A stretch of 64,000 bases of DNA from Streptomyces antimycoticus (lineage in GTDB: Bacteria; Actinomycetota; Actinomycetes; Streptomycetales; Streptomycetaceae). The DNA is taken from the NCBI RefSeq assembly GCF_005405925.1, contig NZ_BJHV01000001.1, positions 4,154,001-4,218,000 of the forward strand, read 5' to 3'. Under the pieces are notes generated by a model. It was not told where the DNA came from, ran no database searches, and was given only the letters and a program-made list of their open reading frames with translations. Below, in pieces: positions 57,893 to 64,000 of the stretch. Numbering within the stretch: the stretch's first letter is position 1; each line of letters begins with the position of its first letter. Made by a program: the position numbers and the translations under genes.

Positions 57893-58043
57893 GTGCCTCC
57901 TGGCCGCGCGGCCTGCCACCGAGGCATTTAAGAGCCTCGCTTGTGGGCGACCTGTGCGGCCAGTGCCGGAGTAACGAGCTCGATATGAGTTCCAGAGAGC
58001 CGCACCATGACAAATTCACACCCTGGCGATGAGAGAGTCCGCG

Positions 58044-58328
58044 ATGACCGATACGCCCGTCCCACATGAGTCCACGAGCCCCGCCGGCCTGGCTCATTCC
58101 GCCGAGAACACCGAGGTCACCCGGGTCACCGGGGTCGTCGAGGTCACCGGGGTCGTCGAGATCACCGAGCGCGCCAGGATCGCCCAGCGCGCCGGGTCCG
58201 CCGGAACCGCCGCCCAGGCAGTTCAGCCGCCCGCCGAGGACGACGACCTGGTCATCGAGGACCTCTCCGACGCCACTTGGCCCATCGGCGCGCCCGCCAT
58301 CTGCATCTGCACCGTCGGCGCCGAATGA
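58044..58328 (+). CDS. putative RiPP (TOMM/azoline-type) precursor peptide
   Basis: 94 residues directly upstream of a YcaO-type cyclodehydratase. The first three quarters are polar; VTGVVEVTGVVEIT is a near-exact six-residue repeat. An acidic leader end EDDDLVIEDLSDA is followed by the hydrophobic C-terminus TWPIGAPAICICTVGAE, with Cys87, Cys89, Thr78 and Thr90 as possible heterocyclisation sites. No protein family is matched; identification is from position, size, acidic leader and Cys/Thr tail. Start ATG 58044 with GAGAGAG upstream; ATG 58029 is an alternative. The next gene begins 7 bases after the stop. The leader cleavage site is not evident. Confidence 0.7.
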   Translation: MTDTPVPHESTSPAGLAHSAENTEVTRVTGVVEVTGVVEITERARIAQRAGSAGTAAQAVQPPAEDDDLVIEDLSDATWPIGAPAICICTVGAE

Positions 58329-58335
58329 CCGGCCG

Positions 58336-60711
58336 ATGACCGGCGAACTGGGCTTCACACCACATCTGCGGGTCGAGCCGGTGCCGGGCGAGGCCGTGTA
58401 TCTCGTCTCCGAGCACGGGGTCACGGCGCTGCACGGGCGGGCGATCGCCGCGCTCGCGCCGCTGCTCGACGGGTCGCGGGACCTCGCCCACATCCTCACC
58501 GAGGCCGCCGCGCCCGCCGGCGCCGCGGGGCCGCCCGGCGCGGTCCCGGCCGGGCAGGCCGAGCGCGTGATCGCCCGCCTCCGTGCGGCCGGGCTGGTCT
58601 CCGAGCGGGACCACGCCTGGACCCCCGAGGAGGCGTACTGGGAGCTGGCCGGGCTGCACACCGCGGGCGGCTCCGCCCCGGCCCCCGCGCCCCAGCCCAC
58701 CCGCCCCGCCGTGGCCCCGCTGGTCCTCGGCTCGGCCGACCCTGGCGAGGTGGTCCGGGCGCTGCGCGCCGCGGGGCTGAGAATCGCGGACCTGAGGACC
58801 GTGGACGGGAAGGCGACGGACGGCGATCCGACGGATGGCGATCCGACGGCTTCCGGGGCCTTTAGCCATCGGCGAGAGATATGTCAAATCGCCCCCCGTC
58901 AACATGACGACGCAGAACTCACCCTTGTGGTGTGCGATGACTACCTCGATCCGCGGCTCGCCACCGTGGACGCCGCCCACCGCGCCGCCGGCCGTCGCTG
59001 GCTGCCCGTCAAACCGGTGGGCACCCAGGCGTGGCTGGGCCCGTTCCTCGGCGCCCCCGACGACCCGTGCTGGGTCTGTCTGGCCGACCGGCTGTGGCGC
59101 GGACGGCAGGCCGAGGCGTATCTCCAGCGCCGGCTCGGCCGCCCCGGACCGGTACCGCGCCCGCCCGCCTCCCTGCCCGCGAGCCGCGCCGCCGCGCTCC
59201 AGCTCGCCGCCCTGGAGGCCGCCAAGTGGCTGGCCGGGCACCGGCATCCGGGCCAGCGGGAGCTGCGCACCCTGGACAGCCTCACCGCCACCGTGGACCG
59301 CCATCCGCTCTCCCGCCGCCCGCAGTGCCCCGGCTGCGGCGATCCGGCGCTGGTCGCGGCCCGGATACGGGCGCCCCTGGCGCTGCCGTCGCCACGGGAG
59401 CCGCTGACCGAGACCGGCACCGAGACCTCCCCGCGCCGGATCATGGAGCGCTACGGACACCTGGTGGACCCGGTCACCGGGCTGGTCACCGAGATCCGGC
59501 GCGATCCGCGCGGCCCCGCCGTCCTCAACTGCTTCCATGCCCGCCACCCTTCGTACGCGGGAGCGGGCCCCCAGAGCGGCCTGGACGCCGTAAGGGCCGG
59601 GCTGCGGGCGGCCGCCCACGGTAAGGGCCGCACCGCCGAACAGGCGCGGGCGAGCGCGCTGTGCGAGGCCCTGGAGCACTACAGCGGTCATTTCCAGGGG
59701 GACGAGCCCCGGCAGCGCGCTTGCTACCGCGATCTGCACCCGGACGACGCCGTGCACCCGGACACCGTCCAGCTCTTCGACCCGCGCCAGTTCCGCGACA
59801 CCGCCCTCCCCGCGCGCCACCGGATCCACGATCCGTTCGACGAGGGCGCGGAGCTGGACTGGACCCCGGTGTGGTCACTCACCGCCGAGCGCCACCGGCT
59901 GCTGCCCACCGCGCTGCTGTACTACGGCGCCCCGCAGCCCCCGCGCCACCGCTGCTGCCGTGCGGACTCCAACGGCACGGCGGCGGGCGGCACGCTGGCC
60001 GACGCCGTCGTACGGGGCTTCCTGGAGCTGGTGGAGCGGGACGCGGTCGCCCTGTGGTGGTACAACCGCACCCGGCAGCCCGCCGTGGCCCTGGACGCCT
60101 TCGACGACCCGTGGCTGGCCGAAGTCCGCGCCGCCCACCGGGGATTGCGGCGCGAGGTGTGGGCCCTGGACCTCACCACGGACTTCGGCATCCCGGTGGT
60201 CGCCGCGCTCTCCCGGCGCCTCGACAAGCCCGCCGAGGACATCACCCTCGGCTTCGGCGCCCACTTCGACCGGCACACCGCGCTGTGCCACGCCCTTGCC
60301 GAGCTGAACCAGATGCTCCCGGCGGTGGTCGAGGCCCGCGCCGACGGCGGGGGCTACGGCACCGCCGAGCCCGAGTCGCTGCGCTGGTTCCGTACCGCGA
60401 CCCTGGCCGACCACCCGTACCTGACGCCCGATCCGGGCGCCGTACCGCCCCGGGGGATATCCAGGCCCCCCGAGGGCGGCGCACTGGCCTCCGTAGGGGA
60501 GGTGGTGCGGCAGCGCGGGATGGAGTTGCTGGTGCTGGACCAGACCCGGCCGGATGTGGGGCTGCCGGTGGCCAAGGTGCTGGTGCCCGGAATGCGCCCG
60601 CACTGGGCCCGGTTCGCGCCCGGCCGGCTCTTCGACGTCCCGGTCGCGCTCGGACGGCTGCCGGGGCCCACGCCCTATGCGGATCTCAACCCGATTCCGT
60701 TTTTCCTGTGA
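58336..60711 (+). CDS. fused ThiF-like/YcaO cyclodehydratase (TOMM synthetase)
   Basis: 791 residues. The N-terminal part is the leader-binding, E1-like partner with a tetra-Cys zinc site (DPCWVCLADRLW near 242, CPGCGDP near 331). The C-terminal half is YcaO: GKGRTAEQARASALCEALEH near 430 and FLELVERDAVALWWYN near 565 are the ATP/Mg-binding Glu/Arg motifs, CHALAELNQM near 652, and the C-terminus DLNPIPFFL resembles the Pro-rich tail needed for catalysis. Such fused proteins turn Cys/Ser/Thr of a precursor into azolines using ATP. Start ATG 58336 (MTGELGF) is chosen; the longer in-frame sequence antisense and out of frame with the precursor is not protein-like. No flavin dehydrogenase (azole-forming) is visible. 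Confidence 0.92.
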   Translation: MTGELGFTPHLRVEPVPGEAVYLVSEHGVTALHGRAIAALAPLLDGSRDLAHILTEAAAPAGAAGPPGAVPAGQAERVIARLRAAGLVSERDHAWTPEEAYWELAGLHTAGGSAPAPAPQPTRPAVAPLVLGSADPGEVVRALRAAGLRIADLRTVDGKATDGDPTDGDPTASGAFSHRREICQIAPRQHDDAELTLVVCDDYLDPRLATVDAAHRAAGRRWLPVKPVGTQAWLGPFLGAPDDPCWVCLADRLWRGRQAEAYLQRRLGRPGPVPRPPASLPASRAAALQLAALEAAKWLAGHRHPGQRELRTLDSLTATVDRHPLSRRPQCPGCGDPALVAARIRAPLALPSPREPLTETGTETSPRRIMERYGHLVDPVTGLVTEIRRDPRGPAVLNCFHARHPSYAGAGPQSGLDAVRAGLRAAAHGKGRTAEQARASALCEALEHYSGHFQGDEPRQRACYRDLHPDDAVHPDTVQLFDPRQFRDTALPARHRIHDPFDEGAELDWTPVWSLTAERHRLLPTALLYYGAPQPPRHRCCRADSNGTAAGGTLADAVVRGFLELVERDAVALWWYNRTRQPAVALDAFDDPWLAEVRAAHRGLRREVWALDLTTDFGIPVVAALSRRLDKPAEDITLGFGAHFDRHTALCHALAELNQMLPAVVEARADGGGYGTAEPESLRWFRTATLADHPYLTPDPGAVPPRGISRPPEGGALASVGEVVRQRGMELLVLDQTRPDVGLPVAKVLVPGMRPHWARFAPGRLFDVPVALGRLPGPTPYADLNPIPFFL

Positions 60712-60834
60712 TCCCCCGTGATAACGCGTAACTCTGCGTACACCATGAGCCTTTCACGCGGCCTCTCCACCCCGGCTAAAGATCGGATACTCTCGGGCAA
60801 GCCGCCCAATCCGGCCCGACCATCCGGAGGACGA

Positions 60835-62094
60835 GTGCAGGGGAGCCTCTTGCCCGACGATGCCGGGAACCCACCACGCCACCACGACAATCTGGCGCCG
60901 CGCCTGGCCGTCGTCATCACGGTCCTGGTGCTGGTGGGCTACTTCGCCGTGGCCGTCACCTATGTGGTCGACGGCAATCGTTCGGGCAGGACGATCGACG
61001 CGGCCATGCTCGGGCTGGCGCTGCTGCCGATGACCATGCTGCTCTGCCTCCAGATGCTGCACTCCTTCCCCGGCCTCGCGCCCCGGCTCAGCGGCGCACG
61101 GCGCCGGACGCTGGCGCTCCAGGCGGTGCTGACCTTCGCCCCCTTCGCGGTCTTCAAGCACGCCTGGCTGGGCATGCCGGGCTTTCTGGCCGGTTCCTCG
61201 CTGCTGGTGCTGGCACCGGCGCTGGCGTGGCCCGCGTTCGCGGCCATCCTGCTGTGCACGGATGTGCTGCTGTTCCAGGTGGGCTTCGGCTGGGGCCAGG
61301 TCGCGTACACCTCGGTTTCCACCGCGCTGACCGGGCTGGTGGTCTTCGGGCTCTCGCGGCTGTCCGGGCTGGTCGCCGAGGTGTCCCGGTCCCGGGCGGA
61401 GCTGGCCCGGCTGGCGGTCGCCCAGGAGCGGCTGCGGTTCTCCCGGGATGTGCACGATCTGCTCGGGTACAGCCTGTCCACGATCACCCTCAAATGCGAG
61501 CTGGTGCACCGGCTGGTGCCCCGGCAGAACTCCCGGGCCCAGCAGGAGCTTTCGGAGATCCTGCAGACCTCCCGTCAGGCCCTGGCCGATGTACGGGCGG
61601 TGGCCAGCGGCTACCGCAAGATGTCGCTGTCGGCGGAGTCGGCGACGGCCCGCTCGATGCTGGCCGCGGCGGGTATCAGCGCCACGTCCGAGATCGACTG
61701 CGGACCGCTGCCGGAGGTGGTGGACACGGTGCTGGCGAGCGTGTTGCGCGAGGGGCTGACCAATGTGCTGCGCCACAGCAAGGCCGACCACTGCGCGATC
61801 GAGGCGCGGCGCAGCGGGCGCCAGGTGTGGCTGACCCTCGTCAACGACGGGGTCGGCCGGCCGTCCACCATCCTGCGCGCCGACAGCACGGACGGCGGCA
61901 GCGGAATCGGCAACCTCCGGGTCCGGGTGGAGAACCTCGGCGGGCGGCTGCGCGCGGGCGTGCGGTCGGACGGCTGGTTCGAGTTACGGGCGGAGCTGGA
62001 TGTGTCCGTGGACGCGCCGCCGCGAAGCGGCCGGGAGCGCGGCTCGAAGGACTCGAAGGAGGAGTACGGCCCGGGGCCGACCGTGACGGCGTGA
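60835..62094 (+). CDS. NarL/DesK-class sensor histidine kinase
   Basis: 419 residues. Several membrane helices (LAVVITVLVLVGYFAVAVTY, AMLGLALLPMTMLLCLQMLH, TLALQAVLTFAPFAVFKHAW, PALAWPAFAAILLCTDVLLF) then a HisKA_3 domain with the H-box RFSRDVHDLLGYSLSTITLK and an HATPase with VLREGLTNVLRHSKADHCAI and GGSGIGNLRVRVENLGG. GTG 60835 with GGAGG five bases upstream is preferred; an earlier in-frame start (60718) would overlap the preceding gene's end region. The cognate regulator is the convergent gene at 62151. Confidence 0.9.
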   Translation: MQGSLLPDDAGNPPRHHDNLAPRLAVVITVLVLVGYFAVAVTYVVDGNRSGRTIDAAMLGLALLPMTMLLCLQMLHSFPGLAPRLSGARRRTLALQAVLTFAPFAVFKHAWLGMPGFLAGSSLLVLAPALAWPAFAAILLCTDVLLFQVGFGWGQVAYTSVSTALTGLVVFGLSRLSGLVAEVSRSRAELARLAVAQERLRFSRDVHDLLGYSLSTITLKCELVHRLVPRQNSRAQQELSEILQTSRQALADVRAVASGYRKMSLSAESATARSMLAAAGISATSEIDCGPLPEVVDTVLASVLREGLTNVLRHSKADHCAIEARRSGRQVWLTLVNDGVGRPSTILRADSTDGGSGIGNLRVRVENLGGRLRAGVRSDGWFELRAELDVSVDAPPRSGRERGSKDSKEEYGPGPTVTA

Positions 62095-62150
62095 CGGTCG
62101 TGAGGACGTGCGGACCTGACGGCGGGACGGGCGTGAGGGCCCGACGCGGT

Positions 62151-62756
62151 CTACAGCCAGCCCGCCTCGCGGGCGATCCGGATGGCGTCGACCCGGTTGC
62201 GGGCGTCCAGCTTGGTCACGGCGGACGTCAGGTAGTTGCGCACGGTGCCCACCGACAGAAACAGCTTGGCCGCGATCTGCGCGGACTCCTCCCCCTTCGC
62301 GGCGAACCGCAGGACCTCCAGCTCACGCGGGGTCAGCGGCTGCGGACCGTCGTCCAGGGCGGCCAGCGCCAACTGTGGATCGATCACCCGCTCGCCCCGG
62401 GCGACGGCGCGGATGGCGTCGCTCAGCTTGTCCGGGCTGCTGTCCTTGAGCAGAAAGCCGGAGACATGGGCGGCCAGCGCCCGGCGCAGATTTCCGGGGC
62501 GGCCGAGGCTGGTGAGCATCATGGTGCGGCATTCGGGAACGGTGGTGCTCAACTCGGCCGCGGCGGTGAGCCCGTCCACACCCGGCAGATCGATGTCGAG
62601 GACCGCGACATCCGGGCGGAGCTCACGGGCGCGCGGCAGGATTTCGGCGCCGTTGGAGAATTCGGCCACCACCTCGATGTCCGGCTCGAATTCCAGCAGG
62701 GCGACCAGGGCCTTGCGCAACATATGCATGTCTTCCGCGATCAGCACCCTGACCAT
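62151..62756 (-). CDS. NarL/LuxR-class response regulator
   Basis: 201 residues. Receiver with VRVLIAEDMHMLRKALVALL and phospho-Asp in VAVLDIDLPGVDG, then LuxR HTH (LTPRELEVLRFAAKGEESAQ, LFLSVGTVRNYLTSAVTKLD). It faces the kinase tail to tail with 56 bases between, an unusual orientation for a pair that normally forms one operon. Start MVRVLIAED (62756) is chosen for the preceding CAGGGGGCGGG; a start at 62789 is possible. Confidence 0.9.
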   Translation of the reverse strand: MVRVLIAEDMHMLRKALVALLEFEPDIEVVAEFSNGAEILPRARELRPDVAVLDIDLPGVDGLTAAAELSTTVPECRTMMLTSLGRPGNLRRALAAHVSGFLLKDSSPDKLSDAIRAVARGERVIDPQLALAALDDGPQPLTPRELEVLRFAAKGEESAQIAAKLFLSVGTVRNYLTSAVTKLDARNRVDAIRIAREAGWL

Positions 62757-62898
62757 CCCGCCCCCTGCTTTCCCCCGCCCCGTCATCACCCCGCATGCCG
62801 ATTATTCCCCCGCTCTCCCGGCCCTTCCATAGATTCGCGGGCAAATGCGCCCGTCGAACGCATATCTCGTTGCGCGAGCGCGACCGCGCGCCCCCTTG

Positions 62899-64000
62899 TC
62901 ATGCCGCACCACCCCGGCAGGGTTCACCCACCGCTGGCCCGAACTCCGCGTGCAGAGCGCGCACTTCACCCCGCAGATAGCGCTCGCGCAGCAGGGCACG
63001 CCGCACCTTGGCGGTACCCGCCCCGCGCACGGTGCCGGGGCGCACCAGCAGCAGCGCGCCGGTCACGACACCGAACTCCTCCGCGATCAGGGCACGGATC
63101 CGCGCCGCCAGCCGGGGCAGCCCGGTGCGCGCCCCGCCCGCCGTACGGACGACCTCCTGGACGACCACCAGCGCCCCCGCGCCGGGCCCCGCGCAGAACA
63201 CCCGGGCCGACCCCAGCGCCCGTGCGCAGCGCAGCAGTTCGCGCTCCACGTCCTGTGGATGCAGGGTGTGGCCGTCCACCAGGAGGGCGTCACGGAGCCG
63301 GCCGGTCATCCGGAGCTGGCCGTTCACCGTAAGGCCGAGATCGCCGGTGCGCAGAAAGCCCCCCGGGCCCTCGGCGACGCGGGCGGCGAACAGCGGCGCG
63401 GTGTCCGGCGGACCGCCCCAGTGGCCGGTGGCGACGGCGGGTCCGCGCACCCAGATCTCCCCGGGCGCCCCGTCCGGCAGCCGGCGCCCGGTCAGCGGGT
63501 CCACGACGGCGAAGTCCGCGCCCGGCACCGGTGCGCGCCCCGTGGCCAGCGCCACCGGGGACCCCTCGGCCGGGACGTATCCGGCCACCAGGGTGCCCGG
63601 GCGCAGCCCCAGGGGCGCGCAGCGGTGGGGGAAGGCGGCCATGGTTCCGGCCGAGACCGGCTCCCCGGCGTTCAGCGCGGTCCGCCAGCGGGAGAGGTCG
63701 AGCCCGGCCGGTGGCTCGTCGCCGAGGAGGGCGGCGCAGCGGGCGTGGAGGATGTCGGGCGCGACGGTTTCGGTGATGCCATGGCGGCTGATGGCCCGCA
63801 GCCAGCCGAGCGGATCGGTGCGGAACGGCTCCGCCGGAAGCGTCACGGCGGTGGCGCCCAGCCACAGCGGATGCAGCACCTGCCCGATCAGCCCGGGGGT
63901 GTGGCGGCGGGGCAGCCAGCCGCCGATCCGGGAGTGGCGGTCGGTGCCGAGCGTTCGCCGCAGCCCGGCCATGGCCGCCGTAAGGCTGCCATGGGTGAGC
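62899..64000 (-). CDS. fatty-acyl-AMP ligase (FAAL-type adenylate-forming enzyme), 5' end beyond window
   Basis: Activates a fatty acid as acyl-AMP, usually to load a carrier protein. The visible part reads LTHGSLTAAMAGLRRTLGTD (P-loop follower), GGWLPRRHTPGLIGQVLHPL and GWLRAISRHGITETVAPDIL, and later RTGDLGLTVNGQLRMTGRLR with HTLHPQDVERELLRCA, matching FAALs rather than acyl-CoA synthetases. The frame stays open past the ATG at 63972 to the window edge, so the N-terminal third is missing. The stop is at 62899-62901. Adjacent to the two-component regulator; likely part of the specialised-metabolism region, with no carrier protein visible. Confidence 0.85.
   Translation of the reverse strand, partial: LTHGSLTAAMAGLRRTLGTDRHSRIGGWLPRRHTPGLIGQVLHPLWLGATAVTLPAEPFRTDPLGWLRAISRHGITETVAPDILHARCAALLGDEPPAGLDLSRWRTALNAGEPVSAGTMAAFPHRCAPLGLRPGTLVAGYVPAEGSPVALATGRAPVPGADFAVVDPLTGRRLPDGAPGEIWVRGPAVATGHWGGPPDTAPLFAARVAEGPGGFLRTGDLGLTVNGQLRMTGRLRDALLVDGHTLHPQDVERELLRCARALGSARVFCAGPGAGALVVVQEVVRTAGGARTGLPRLAARIRALIAEEFGVVTGALLLVRPGTVRGAGTAKVRRALLRERYLRGEVRALHAEFGPAVGEPCRGGAA

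Noticed and set aside
58066..58335. N-terminal extension of the YcaO protein
   Set aside because: Lies out of frame on top of the precursor gene and is Pro/Ser-rich; the known family start matches MTGELGF.
61227..63332. 701-residue plus-strand frame spanning the kinase and regulator
   Set aside because: Overlaps two real genes in other frames and has no domain.

Overview
The window is high-GC actinomycete chromosome, almost certainly Streptomyces. It carries adpA with its in-frame TTA (bldA-dependent) codon followed directly by oligoribonuclease, a CebR/CebEFG/BglC cello-oligosaccharide locus, GTG starts, strong purine-rich ribosome sites and SARP/NsdA-type regulators. From memory, the left half follows the gene order of the S. 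coelicolor SCO2774-SCO2798 neighbourhood, with extra cellulase genes inserted.

Layout. 1-9 kb: acyl-CoA thioesterase and acyl-CoA dehydrogenase, then a TetR regulator divergent from a leucine/acyl-CoA catabolic operon (carboxylase beta and alpha subunits, HMG-CoA lyase, acyl-CoA dehydrogenase) with a paired inverted-repeat operator between them. 9-14 kb: amino-sugar genes (secreted GH20 hexosaminidase, glmS) and two small conserved genes. 14-19 kb: universal stress protein, adpA, orn and tRNA-His. 19-23 kb: small regulators (MerR, winged helix, STAS) and a ClpN/HTH protein behind an apparently leaderless, double-operator promoter. 23-35 kb: a cellulose-utilisation locus with secreted GH48, GH5 and GH6 cellulases, CebR, CebEFG and BglC, tied together by four CebR-type palindromes. 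35-45 kb: an orphan cytochrome bc1 b subunit, a GH18 protein, a two-component pair and assorted regulators and enzymes. 45-50.5 kb: a PAP2 phosphatase followed by an overlapping three-gene set: an Fe-S RecB-like nuclease, an unknown protein and an SF1 helicase. 52-64 kb: after tRNA-Lys, a specialised-metabolism region with glycosyltransferase, SDR, AraC regulator, flavin monooxygenase, SARP, a 94-residue TOMM-like precursor with a fused ThiF-like/YcaO cyclodehydratase, a convergent two-component system and a fatty-acyl-AMP ligase running off the right edge.

How they work together. Extracellular cellulases release cello-oligosaccharides, CebEFG imports them, BglC hydrolyses them, and CebR senses them through boxes upstream of each unit. 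The catabolic operon turns branched-chain acyl-CoA into acetyl-CoA and acetoacetate. The right end is best read as a RiPP cluster (precursor plus YcaO) under SARP and two-component control, possibly merged with tailoring genes of another pathway.

Quality note. Four genes (GH20, orn, a histidine kinase, the SDR) are each interrupted by what looks like one missing base in a G/C run. All four are repaired by adding one base, which points to systematic homopolymer sequencing error rather than four independent pseudogenes.
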